Shown one piece after another: positions 8,740 to 16,807 of a DNA stretch of 64,000 nucleotides. The translations under genes were made by a program, and so were the position numbers. Under the pieces are notes generated by a model. The model was not told the DNA's origin and searched no databases. It was given only the letters and a program-made list of their open reading frames with translations. This DNA comes from SB15 sp964639245. Its GTDB lineage: Bacteria > Chloroflexota > Anaerolineae > Aggregatilineales > J027. Within the stretch, counting starts at the first letter, position 1; each line of letters begins with the position of its first letter. Where the stretch lies: contig CAZXCU010000002.1 in the NCBI GenBank assembly GCA_964639245.1, positions 62,001 through 126,000 of the forward strand. Reading direction: 5' to 3'.

Positions 8740-9528
8740 TTATGCTTCGGTTGCTTCTAAGCCATATTTGGCAAAGAAGGGGCTGTAGCCCGTTTGTTCA
8801 ATTTCTTCGGCAAGTTCGGGGCCGCCGCTTTCCACAATCCGTCCTCCCATAATCAGATGCACATGTTCCGGTGAGAGGTAATCCAACATGCGTTTGTAGT
8901 GGGTGATAATCAATGAGCCTAAGCCCGGCCCTTTGAGCAAATTGACCCCATCCGCCACGATTCGCAGCGCGTCAATATCCAAGCCGGAGTCGGTTTCGTC
9001 CAGAATGGCAAAACGCGGTTCCAGCACGGCGAGTTGCAAAATTTCGTTGCGTTTTTTCTCCCCACCAGAAAAACCATCGTTCAAATAACGCCCGGCGAAT
9101 TTGTGGTCAATGCCCAGCAAATCCATTTTGGAGCGCATCAGCCGCATAAAATCGGGGATGCTGATGCCTTTAAAATCGGGGTCATCGGTTTCAGCTTCCA
9201 GACGGGCGTTAATTGCTTGGCGCAAAAAGTTTGCCACCGTCACACCCGGCACCGCCACCGGATATTGAAATGCCAGAAACAGACCCATCCGGCTGCGTTC
9301 ATCCGCTTCCATTTCCAGCAGATTTTGACCGTCAATCAAGACTTCGCCTTCGGTCACTTCATAGGCGGGATGACCGGTGATGGCATAGGCCAGCGTACTC
9401 TTGCCCGACCCATTGGGGCCCATCAGCGCGTGGGTTTCTCCCTGTTTAATAACCAGATTCACCCCCTTCAAAATCGGGGTATTATTGATACTCACATGCA
9501 AATTACGAATTTCGAGGACTGAACTCAT
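8740..9528 (-). CDS. sufC: SufC ATPase
   Basis: A 262-residue ABC-type ATPase that powers the SufBCD scaffold. It has Walker A GPNGSGKST, Q-loop FLAFQYPVAVPG, the signature FSGGEKKRNEI, Walker B FAILDETDSGLD and the H-loop ITHYKRML. It has no membrane segments, as expected for this cytosolic ABC protein. It is the first gene of the operon and its promoter (9562-9590) lies just upstream. The Shine-Dalgarno is weak, GGAAAT about 10 bases before the ATG. Confidence 0.97.
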   Translation of the reverse strand: MSSVLEIRNLHVSINNTPILKGVNLVIKQGETHALMGPNGSGKSTLAYAITGHPAYEVTEGEVLIDGQNLLEMEADERSRMGLFLAFQYPVAVPGVTVANFLRQAINARLEAETDDPDFKGISIPDFMRLMRSKMDLLGIDHKFAGRYLNDGFSGGEKKRNEILQLAVLEPRFAILDETDSGLDIDALRIVADGVNLLKGPGLGSLIITHYKRMLDYLSPEHVHLIMGGRIVESGGPELAEEIEQTGYSPFFAKYGLEATEA

Positions 9529-9561
9529 AGATTGTTTATTTCCGTCTAGTGAATTACGAGG

Positions 9562-9590
9562 ATTGTAGCAGTTTCACCTGTCACCGTCAA
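9562..9590 (-). promoter_or_regulatory. suf operon promoter, sigma-70 type
   Basis: On the minus strand, TTGACG (9590-9585), exactly 17 bases, TACAAT (9567-9562), about 34 bases upstream of the sufC ATG. The -35 box is one arm of the inverted repeat CCGTCAAT/ATTGACGG (9584-9591 and 9619-9626) shared with the divergent promoter. Confidence 0.65.
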
Positions 9591-9619
9591 TAAAAAAGAA
9601 ATTTATCTTCTTTATTTCA

Positions 9620-9648
9620 TTGACGGGTTTTCATCAGCATGATAGCAT
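9620..9648 (+). promoter_or_regulatory. Divergent promoter of the MIP18-family gene
   Basis: TTGACG (9620-9625), 17 bases, TAGCAT (9643-9648), with the ATG 38 bases further on. The -35 boxes of the two divergent promoters are 29 bases apart, separated by a purine/pyrimidine-skewed AT-rich stretch (9592-9618). A shared Fe-S-responsive regulator is possible but no known operator is recognised. Confidence 0.55.
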
Positions 9649-9686
9649 CAGGATTATACCATACGAAAAATTGGAGATTTGAGCGC

Positions 9687-10004
9687 ATGTCTGACCAACC
9701 CCTCACAATTGAAGAAAAAGAACAGGCGATCATCGCGGCGCTGCGGCATGTCGTTGACCCCGAAATTGGCATGAATGTCATTGAACTGGGTCTGGTGCGG
9801 GCGCTGGATATTCAAGAAGACCGTCTGCATATGACTGTCATCATGACCACGCCATTTTGCCCGTATGCCCCGCAGCTCATGGAACAAATGCGCCGCACCG
9901 GTCAAACGGTGGTGGGTGTTCCAACGACCATCGAAATGGGGTTGGAAATGTGGGATCCTTCGATGATGGAAGAAGGCGCGGCGGCGGATTGGGGCTTGTT
10001 TTAA
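9687..10004 (+). CDS. MIP18/DUF59 family Fe-S assembly protein
   Basis: A 105-residue protein from the ATG at 9687, which has GGAG ten bases upstream. A longer reading to 9639 would start inside the promoter. It has the family motif VDPEIGMNVIELGLV and the conserved cysteine in TTPFCPYAPQL. SufT-like and MIP18 proteins act in maturation or trafficking of Fe-S clusters in the cytosol. Divergent placement from the suf operon fits that role. The closest kind is probably the PaaD/SufT-like group, but subfamily cannot be settled by eye. Confidence 0.88.
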   Translation: MSDQPLTIEEKEQAIIAALRHVVDPEIGMNVIELGLVRALDIQEDRLHMTVIMTTPFCPYAPQLMEQMRRTGQTVVGVPTTIEMGLEMWDPSMMEEGAAADWGLF

Positions 10005-10007
10005 GCG

Positions 10008-10035
10008 TAAAAAAAGCGGGTGTGTATGCACCCGC
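10008..10035 (-). terminator. Rho-independent terminator
   Basis: GCGGGTG (10016-10022) and CACCCGC (10029-10035) form a 7-bp stem with a 6-base loop. The A-run at 10009-10015 becomes a U-run after the stem on the minus strand. It closes the small membrane-protein gene and may also slow transcription from the MIP18 side. Confidence 0.75.
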
Positions 10036-10046
10036 CCGCTTAAATA

Positions 10047-10271
10047 TTAGACCCGTTTGCTGCGTCTTGCTTTACGCAGAAGATACTGCTCAACCAAGTG
10101 TTCCATGTCTTGTGAACTGCGCCGTTGAATCATAATCCGCACCAGGATGAAGGGCAGCACCCCTAGCGCCAACCAGAATCCTACGCCCGGTAGGATGAGC
10201 GAAACAATTACCAGAACACACCAGATCAGCAACCCTTCGAGAATTGCTTCGTTATTACGCGAGAGCGACAT
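10047..10271 (-). CDS. Small two-helix membrane protein
   Basis: A 74-residue protein. The ATG at 10271 is chosen over one seven codons upstream because GGAAGG lies nine bases before it. It holds two hydrophobic segments, GLLIWCVLVIVSLILPG and FWLALGVLPFILV, with a basic tail RKARRSKRV, so it probably sits in the cytoplasmic membrane with its C-terminus inside. A helix around SSQDMEHLVEQYLL lies between the membrane part and the tail. No family is recognised. It converges on the MIP18 gene. Confidence 0.6.
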   Translation of the reverse strand: MSLSRNNEAILEGLLIWCVLVIVSLILPGVGFWLALGVLPFILVRIMIQRRSSQDMEHLVEQYLLRKARRSKRV

Positions 10272-10315
10272 GATGTTTTTCCTTCCTGACATTCATTTTC
10301 ACCGAAAACAGAAAA

Positions 10316-10355
10316 GCCGACGCTAACTCCGCTTGTGAAGGGGAGTAACGTCGGC
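10316..10355. other. Strong hairpin in divergent intergenic region
   Basis: GCCGACG (10316-10322) pairs with CGTCGGC (10349-10355) and ACTCC (10326-10330) with GGAGT (10342-10346). On the minus strand it is followed by TTTTCTGTTTT, as for a terminator. On the plus strand GAAGGGGAGTAACGTCGGC resembles the 5' conserved part of the yybP-ykoY (manganese) riboswitch, but I could not find the matching 3' part downstream. The rest of the 291-base gap (10272-10562) shows no gene. Confidence 0.5.
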
Positions 10356-10562
10356 CTATTTTGCAACCAGTCTTTAAGCGATTACTGTTCGCCTAATCTG
10401 CCGAAGAATTGATTTGTTTAAATCCTATCACATCTGGCTTAACTCAGCAACAAGAGATTAGAATGGCATGAAAATGGGTTGTTTTGTAATATTATGAACA
10501 AGTGGCGCATGAGAAGCGGTTTGCCGATAATTCATGTGTGGGTAGTGTAGAGTAAGGGCAGC

Positions 10563-13415
10563 ATGGAAAAAAACGACGTTTTTATCTCCTACAAGCGCAC
10601 CGACAAAGAGTTTGTCGTTCGGGTAGACGAGTCACTCCGTGTGCATGGCTATGAAGCATGGGTAGATTGGGAGGACATCCCGCCCGGTGTAGATGATTTC
10701 CGCACCGAAATCGAAAGCGGCATCCTCCATGCAACCAGTTGTATTCTGGTGCTTAGCCCCGAATATCTTGAATCGGAATATTGCATGGCGGAGTTAAATA
10801 CGGCGGTCAAGTTGGGCAAGCGGCTCATCCCGATTGTGTTCCGTGAAGTTGACCCGCGCAAAACACCTGCTGAAATCGCCCACATCAACTGGATTTTTTT
10901 CAACAAAAATGACGACTACGACACCGCATTCAAAAAATTAATTGCAGCTCTTGAAACCGACATCAAGCATGTTCGTACCCATACCCGCCTGCTCAGCCGC
11001 GCTACTGAGTGGGAAAATAACAATTTTGATAACAGTTTTGTTCTGATTGGTAATGAACTTCGTGAAGCAGAAAAATGGCTGGTGGAGGGAGATCAAAAAG
11101 AACCCAAGCCCACCGTCCTCCATAAATCGTATGTTAGCGCCAGTGTTCGCGCCCGCAGTGTGCGGAATCGCATTACGTGGTTGTTTCGGGTCATTGCCAT
11201 TGCGATGGTGGTGGCGGTCATTGCGGGGGGGCTTGCTATTTACCAGAGTATTCGCGCCCGTGAAGAAGCAGACCGCGCCGAAGCGGAAGCTGACCGCGCC
11301 CGCAGTTTGGAACTCGCCGCCAGCGCCAACAGCATCATCGACACCGACCCCAATTTAGCCATTGCCCTTGCGCTTGAAGCAACCGCCAATTTTACCCCAT
11401 CGCCTTTTGAAGTACGCCGTTCGCTGGCACGCGCCGCCTATTCTCCCGGCGCACGCAGGGTCTTTAGCGGGCATACCCGCGCTGTCACGGCTGTGGATTA
11501 CAGCCCGGATGGCACTTTGGGAGTCTCGGCTTCGCTGGATGGAAAAATTTACATCTGGAATCTGGTAACCGGGGCGAGTCGACTTCTAGTAGAAGCAGAC
11601 ACCTCATTTAACAGTGTGGTCTTCAGCCCCGATGGAAAATATGTGCTTTCTGGTTCGGATGATGCGGCAGCTGCTGTATGGGATGCCGAAACAGGCCGTC
11701 GTTTGAAATCTTTTGAGCATGAAGCGGCGGTTTTAAGTGTGGCTTATAACCCAGACCGCAAAACGATTTTGACCGGCACCAAGGGGGGGAGAATTTTCCT
11801 GTGGGATATCCAATCCGAGCAGATTGTCCGTGAATTTAAAGGTCATGTTGGGGACGTTTTTGACCTCGATTTTAGCCTGAATGGGACATATGCCCTTTCT
11901 GGTTCGGGGCAAGCGCGGAATGTGGGTGATGACCGTACCATGCGGTTGTGGCAGGTGTCTGATGGTTCAGAAATTTTGAGCATTCCTCACACCGGTTTTG
12001 TGCGGAGTGTGTGTTTTATTCCCGGTGGGCGTTTAGCCGCTTCTGCGAGTTGGTCTGGGGATGAGGAAGGCGGCAAAATCCAAATCTGGAGTCTGGCGGA
12101 CGGAACTCTCGACAGCATTTTGACCGGACATACCAATGTGATAGATGGGATTGACTGCGAAGGGGATTTTATTGCCTCCGGTTCACGCGACAACACACTC
12201 CGCGTCTGGGATGTCACACGAGGGTTGGAAATTTTGCGTTTTGACCATCTCGAAGACACCATCCGCGCTGTGGCTTTTAGCCCCGATGGTGAATCGCTGC
12301 TGACGGGTTTTGGACGCAGCGCCTCCAGTTTTACGAACAATTCTGTCTCACTCTGGGATTTAACCAGTGGTGCGGAAATTCGCCGCTACGACAGCCATAA
12401 CATCTGGATACGCAGTGTTGCTTTTAGCCCGGACGGACAATATATCCTGTCGGCTTCCGGGGGCTTTACGGATGTAATTGACCCTATTATCCGTCTGTGG
12501 AATACCGAAACTGGTGAGATTGAATCCTATCTGGAAGGTCACGAAGCCCAGGTGTTGAGTGTGGCCTTTAGCCCGATTGAATGGCGGGCGCTGTCTAGTT
12601 CGCAAGATGGCAAAATCATCTTGTGGGATTTGCAATCGGGCATTCCCATTACCACTTTTGAAGCCCACGACGGACTCGCCATCAATGCTGTTGCTTACAG
12701 CCCGGATGGAAAATTTTTTGTGAGTGGTGGCAGCGATAAACAGGTCACGGTCTGGGATTTGAATACGGGCAAGCCTCTGCGTAACCTCATCGGTACAGAA
12801 GGACAGGCACATGGGGATGAAGTCACCTCGGTGGCTTACAGCAAAGATGGCAAATACATTTTGTCCACATCCGGCGCGTTTGAACGTTCGGTAGACAACA
12901 CCATCAAAGTCTGGGATGCTGAAACAGGCGAATGGATTCGCACCTTTGAAGGCCATTTAGCCCGTGTCAACCAAGCCGCGTTTACCCCCGACAGCCAACA
13001 GATTATTTCGGTAGGGGTTGACCAGCGGATTTTGCTCTGGAATATTGAAACGGGCGAAGTTGTCCGCCAATACGGGGAACGCAACGATGCAGTCAACAGC
13101 GTTGCCATTAGCCCGGATGGAAAATATGCGCTGACTGGCTCGAACGATGCCAGCATCACGCTCTGGGAAATTGCCTCCGGTGAACAAATCCGCCGCTTTA
13201 CTGGGCATACCAGTTGGGTGCAAACCGTGTCTTTTAGTCCCGATGGCAACGTTGGGCTTTCGGGTAGCAAAGATACCACGGTTCGCACATGGCAGCTTAC
13301 CAGCAGCGACGATGAACTCATCCAATGGATTTGTGAAAATCGGGCGATTCGCCAGTTCACCCAATTTGAGCGCGAACTGTACGGCATTGAGGCACAGACG
13401 AATCCCTGCCCTTAG
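10563..13415 (+). CDS. Transmembrane TIR protein with 14 WD40 repeats
   Basis: 950 residues. An N-terminal TIR domain (about 5-130) has DVFISYKRTD and GYEAWVDWEDIPPG, with the catalytic-type glutamate E77 in SEYCMAEL, so NAD+ cleavage is possible. One membrane helix (WLFRVIAIAMVVAVIAGG, about 205-225) is followed by a charged RAREEADRAEAEADRA coil. A helical region of the kind found before WD40 domains in bacterial signalling proteins (LELAASANSIIDTDPNLAIAL) follows. Fourteen WD40 repeats (SPDGKYxLSGS type) from about 300 could build two seven-bladed propellers. In this topology the TIR is cytosolic and the propellers are outside. Substrate and partner are unknown. AAGGGCAG precedes the ATG. 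Confidence 0.9.
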   Translation: MEKNDVFISYKRTDKEFVVRVDESLRVHGYEAWVDWEDIPPGVDDFRTEIESGILHATSCILVLSPEYLESEYCMAELNTAVKLGKRLIPIVFREVDPRKTPAEIAHINWIFFNKNDDYDTAFKKLIAALETDIKHVRTHTRLLSRATEWENNNFDNSFVLIGNELREAEKWLVEGDQKEPKPTVLHKSYVSASVRARSVRNRITWLFRVIAIAMVVAVIAGGLAIYQSIRAREEADRAEAEADRARSLELAASANSIIDTDPNLAIALALEATANFTPSPFEVRRSLARAAYSPGARRVFSGHTRAVTAVDYSPDGTLGVSASLDGKIYIWNLVTGASRLLVEADTSFNSVVFSPDGKYVLSGSDDAAAAVWDAETGRRLKSFEHEAAVLSVAYNPDRKTILTGTKGGRIFLWDIQSEQIVREFKGHVGDVFDLDFSLNGTYALSGSGQARNVGDDRTMRLWQVSDGSEILSIPHTGFVRSVCFIPGGRLAASASWSGDEEGGKIQIWSLADGTLDSILTGHTNVIDGIDCEGDFIASGSRDNTLRVWDVTRGLEILRFDHLEDTIRAVAFSPDGESLLTGFGRSASSFTNNSVSLWDLTSGAEIRRYDSHNIWIRSVAFSPDGQYILSASGGFTDVIDPIIRLWNTETGEIESYLEGHEAQVLSVAFSPIEWRALSSSQDGKIILWDLQSGIPITTFEAHDGLAINAVAYSPDGKFFVSGGSDKQVTVWDLNTGKPLRNLIGTEGQAHGDEVTSVAYSKDGKYILSTSGAFERSVDNTIKVWDAETGEWIRTFEGHLARVNQAAFTPDSQQIISVGVDQRILLWNIETGEVVRQYGERNDAVNSVAISPDGKYALTGSNDASITLWEIASGEQIRRFTGHTSWVQTVSFSPDGNVGLSGSKDTTVRTWQLTSSDDELIQWICENRAIRQFTQFERELYGIEAQTNPCP

Positions 13416-13479
13416 TTGATTGCTGACTATCCTGTGCTGATATACCATTGGGGATGAGAAACCAATCAAGGAGATTCCC

Positions 13480-15516
13480 ATGCCCAAACGCTTATTCCTG
13501 CTTGCGTTGGCATTGTTCATTTTGGCTGCGTGCGGTGGTGAAGAACCGCCAGCCCAGCCGACTTTTACACCTGACCTACAGGGGGTGGTCACAACCGTCC
13601 CTGCGACCCCGCAGCCGACACCTGTTCGCCAATCCACCCTGCCACCCGTGAGCGAACTGCCCGCCCAACCCAATTTAAATCCTGACCAACCGGCCTTTTT
13701 ACGCTTTATTCAAGCCAATGCCGGGTTAGACGTGGTGGATATTTACGCCAATGGTGCTGCCGTCGCCGCCCGCTTCCGCTACGGCAATTATTCGAGCAAT
13801 CCGGTGGAAGTTCCCTCTGGCACAACTGTCCTGCGTGTGATGCCCGCCGGACGACCTCCCAGCAGCCGCGAGGCCCTGTTTGAAGGCCAATTTGAACTTT
13901 CCCCCAACCAGAATCTGGTGGTGTATCTGTTTGGCAGCGCCGACTCGCTTCTCCTCGAAACCTACGATACGGACGTTTCGCCCTTAGCAGACGGACAATC
14001 GCGCCTGTATGTGATTCATGCCATTCCGAATGGGCCGGGTATCAATGTGCTTGCCAATGAGCAGCCTGTCGCAGAGGAACTCATTTACGGCGAACAAACC
14101 ACCCCTACTGAACTTGCATCAGGCGATTACACCCTCGATTTTGTAACGGGTGGGAATCGCACCCTTGCCAGCATCGCACAAACGCTTGCCGAAAAACAAA
14201 TTTATACGCTGGTTCTCACAGGTGACAGTACCACCGATAATTACGAAACTATTGTTTTTCGGGAAAAAGCTATCCCGCAGAGCGCGATTCGGCTTGTCCA
14301 CGCTTCGTATGACACCCCGCCTGTGCGGTTGCTGCTGGATGGCGAAATCCTGACCGAAGATTTTGACTATCAATCGTTCACCCCTACCTTTATCACCGTT
14401 GAGTCGGGTCGTCATCAGATTCGCGTGGAGGCGATGGACGCGCAGGCGGGTGACTCGCCCCTTTTAGAAACGGACATCATTTTAAATCCCGATGAACAGG
14501 CCGATGTTTTGCTCTATGACCGTTTAATCGATTTAAAAGTCGGCGCTTTCCCGATTAATACCGACCCTGCTCCTATCGGACAAGCCCGCCTTTCGATTAT
14601 TTACGCCTATCCAATCCAACCCAACGCCACCGTCCAGATTCCGACTGCGATAGGCACAACCACCGAATTTTCTCTCGCGTTTGGCGATGCGCTGCATCCT
14701 CAACTCATTTTTCCCGGCGCACAAAGTTACCAATTTTTGTCCGATGGCGTGCTGATTAACCGCACTGAAGAACTTGTGATTGAACCCACCGTCAGTTATA
14801 CCTACATCGTGATGGGGCGACGCGGAGATGAAGGGCTTCTGCTGGCTGTGCCTGTGGCAGAAGCCGAACCCCAAGATTTTGAAGCCGAAGCCATTGCCGG
14901 CTCTCAATCCACGATTCGATTCGTCAATGGCCTGTCCGAAAATCTGACGATTCAGGTCAAGGACGAAATTTTTGAAGAATCGCTTTCGGCAGGCAATCTC
15001 ACTGCTGCCCGTCCTACCGCACAAGGGGACACCCCGCTTGTGATTCAAAACAGCAGTGGCAGAACACGCTTGGAACAAACCCTGTTCATTGAACCCGAAC
15101 AAAACCTCACCGTTTACATCGTGGAAAACAACGGCACGGTTGAAGTGTATCCATTGGGCGAACCGGAAGCGGTTTATTTTGAGGGACTTTCCCGCGTGCG
15201 GGCTTTTAACGGTCTGTTCAACACGGGTGCGATTTACCCCTCCCTGCAACCACTGGATGAGGAAAATGCCGCGCAACTTGGCATTGACCCCGCCAGCAAT
15301 GATCTGGTTACGATTGGCAACAATCCGGTAGAAACCGGGCAAGCTGCTGTGCTGGATGTTCCCGCCGGCAATTATTTGCTGGTGGTGGACAGTGTTGAGG
15401 GCGAACGGCTGCACGAGGAACAAATCACCGTGGTAGCGGATGTGTTTTATGAACTGGTTATTGTGGAAACAGGGTCCGGTCTCCAAATCTTAAAAATTCC
15501 GCGTGAGGTAAATTAA
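13480..15516 (+). CDS. DUF4397-domain lipoprotein
   Basis: 678 residues. The signal peptide ends in a lipobox LAAC (cysteine near residue 18), then a Pro/Thr-rich linker of about 45 residues, then a series of beta-rich DUF4397-like units. These repeat patterns such as LRFIQANAGLDVVDIYANG, LYVIHAIPNGPGINVL and IRLVHASYDTPPVRLLLDG. It is probably anchored to the outer face of the membrane. DUF4397 has no established function. The protein at 27534-29960 shares the domain but is not an obvious copy. A Shine-Dalgarno AAGGAG lies nine bases before the ATG. Confidence 0.85.
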   Translation: MPKRLFLLALALFILAACGGEEPPAQPTFTPDLQGVVTTVPATPQPTPVRQSTLPPVSELPAQPNLNPDQPAFLRFIQANAGLDVVDIYANGAAVAARFRYGNYSSNPVEVPSGTTVLRVMPAGRPPSSREALFEGQFELSPNQNLVVYLFGSADSLLLETYDTDVSPLADGQSRLYVIHAIPNGPGINVLANEQPVAEELIYGEQTTPTELASGDYTLDFVTGGNRTLASIAQTLAEKQIYTLVLTGDSTTDNYETIVFREKAIPQSAIRLVHASYDTPPVRLLLDGEILTEDFDYQSFTPTFITVESGRHQIRVEAMDAQAGDSPLLETDIILNPDEQADVLLYDRLIDLKVGAFPINTDPAPIGQARLSIIYAYPIQPNATVQIPTAIGTTTEFSLAFGDALHPQLIFPGAQSYQFLSDGVLINRTEELVIEPTVSYTYIVMGRRGDEGLLLAVPVAEAEPQDFEAEAIAGSQSTIRFVNGLSENLTIQVKDEIFEESLSAGNLTAARPTAQGDTPLVIQNSSGRTRLEQTLFIEPEQNLTVYIVENNGTVEVYPLGEPEAVYFEGLSRVRAFNGLFNTGAIYPSLQPLDEENAAQLGIDPASNDLVTIGNNPVETGQAAVLDVPAGNYLLVVDSVEGERLHEEQITVVADVFYELVIVETGSGLQILKIPREVN

Positions 15517-15519
15517 GCC

Positions 15520-15548
15520 TTGCAAGTCCTGCCCCGAACCGATACAAT
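15520..15548 (+). promoter_or_regulatory. tRNA-Pro promoter
   Basis: TTGCAA (15520-15525), 17 bases, TACAAT (15543-15548), placing transcription start near 15555, nine bases before the tRNA. It begins right after the stop of the lipoprotein gene. Confidence 0.6.
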
Positions 15549-15563
15549 GTTGACCTATCAGTT

Positions 15564-15638
15564 CGGGGCATGGCGCAGCTTGGCTAGCGTGCTTGCATGG
15601 GGTGCAAGAGGTCCCCAGTTCAAATCTGGGTGCCCCGA
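15564..15638 (+). tRNA. tRNA-Pro (GGG)
   Basis: Acceptor arms CGGGGCA (15564-15570) and TGCCCCG (15631-15637) with discriminator A. The anticodon stem is CTTGC/GCAAG around the loop ATGGGGT, giving anticodon GGG at 15599-15601. The T arm is CCCAG-TTCAAAT-CTGGG. CCA is not encoded. A short T-run follows at 15641-15645. Confidence 0.95.
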
Positions 15639-15702
15639 CTTTTTCAAAACTCCCCTTTCCGCTAAACCAAAGCTATCTCCTCAATTTTAATGGATACTTT
15701 CT

Positions 15703-16017
15703 ATGGCAGAATCCTTTGAAAATCAATTCAATAACCTGAATCAAATAATTGACATGACTCAGGGGCAGACCAGTTATATTAACCTTGTTCGTGTCACAAC
15801 CACCCCCAATGAAGTTATCTTGGACTTGCAGTTTATTGCTCCAGATACCAATTTTCCCCAAAATCCTACCATTCGGCATCTTCATCGTGTTGCAATGCCT
15901 CTAGCGGTGGCAAAAGAATTGGGCAACCTCTTGGAGAACTCCATCAATAAATGGGAAGAAGCATCAGGAGTCAATCTGCCTTTTATGCAAGCAAACCAGC
16001 GTTTCGATGCAGAGTAA
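15703..16017 (+). CDS. DUF3467-family protein
   Basis: A 104-residue protein with the DUF3467 pattern: a strand with YINLVRVTTTPNEVILDLQF, then a segment LHRVAMPLAVAKELGNLLENSINKWEE. The family has no known function. Composition is AT-richer than the surrounding chromosome, like the two genes that follow 12 bases downstream. All three probably form an operon inserted after the tRNA gene. Confidence 0.7.
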   Translation: MAESFENQFNNLNQIIDMTQGQTSYINLVRVTTTPNEVILDLQFIAPDTNFPQNPTIRHLHRVAMPLAVAKELGNLLENSINKWEEASGVNLPFMQANQRFDAE

Positions 16018-16029
16018 AAGAGACTCAAA

Positions 16030-16290
16030 ATGATAAACACCATCACCTTTCATTCCAGCATTACGCCATATCAAACAGCAAACTGGTTGAGCGTTCAAAC
16101 TACACTCTACACATTGCCATATCCACAAACTGAAATCAGAAAAAAAGCATGGGCAGATTTATTTGCCCTTTTTGAAGAAATTGACCAACAAAAACCAGAA
16201 ATAATCATGACTGATGAATGGTTATCTGACATGCGGGCAAGTGCAGATGCTCGACTAGAGAGTCTCTATGATTTTGACCAAAGGGATTAA
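16030..16290 (+). CDS. Putative antitoxin of a PIN toxin pair
   Basis: An 86-residue protein whose end overlaps the PIN-domain gene by 23 bases. No DNA-binding fold is obvious. It contains TEIRKKAWADLFALFEEIDQQ and an acidic C-terminus, MRASADARLESLYDFDQRD, which could wrap a PIN active site. The call rests on size, overlap and position before vapC. It might instead be an unrelated small protein. Confidence 0.55.
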   Translation: MINTITFHSSITPYQTANWLSVQTTLYTLPYPQTEIRKKAWADLFALFEEIDQQKPEIIMTDEWLSDMRASADARLESLYDFDQRD

Positions 16291-16693
16291 ATATATTTTT
16301 GACACTTCTGTTTTTATAGGGGCTTTGCACAACTATTCACCTGCGCGTAACTTAATGACCCAAGCCCAATCGCATGATATTCCTGTAGGATATTGTATTG
16401 TTACCGAAACGGAACTTTGGGCGGGCATTCGGGGCGTATGGACAGTCGAGCAGCACAAACGTCTGTTGCGACCATTTGATAGATATTTTATCAATGTGAC
16501 CATTGCCCGCCGAGCCGGTGAACTTAAGAGCAAACTTGCTCAATCTGGTATCCCATTCAATCAGCGACCCTATCTCATGGATTGCCTTATTGCCGCCACA
16601 GCCGAATATCATCATGCAACGGTATGTACAGCCGACAAAAATGATTTCGCCAAATTTAGCCAATTCTCCATCTCAGTATTGACATACCAATGA
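16268..16693 (+). CDS. vapC: PIN-domain toxin, VapC-like
   Basis: A 141-residue PIN ribonuclease. Acidic metal-binding residues are seen in YIFDTSVFIGAL, TETELWAG and LMDCLIAATA, followed by CTADKNDF. VapC toxins cut tRNA or rRNA and are held inactive by the upstream antitoxin. A nearer ATG or GTG start than 16268 is possible, since the PIN core begins at KYIFD, seven residues in. The gene is AT-rich like its two neighbours. Confidence 0.85.
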   Translation: MILTKGIKYIFDTSVFIGALHNYSPARNLMTQAQSHDIPVGYCIVTETELWAGIRGVWTVEQHKRLLRPFDRYFINVTIARRAGELKSKLAQSGIPFNQRPYLMDCLIAATAEYHHATVCTADKNDFAKFSQFSISVLTYQ

Positions 16694-16807
16694 ATTCTGT
16701 CAAATATCATGCCCATAAAAATTTTGCAATGTAAAAGCACCGCCTAAAGTAGCGACTTTGCCAGCTTTCAGTCACAATGGGGTCTCCAATGTGAGGTCAA
16801 AAATAAG

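Noticed and set aside
10316..10355. A complete yybP-ykoY riboswitch
   Set aside because: Only the 5' conserved segment is seen. The 3' half and a typical transporter gene downstream are missing.
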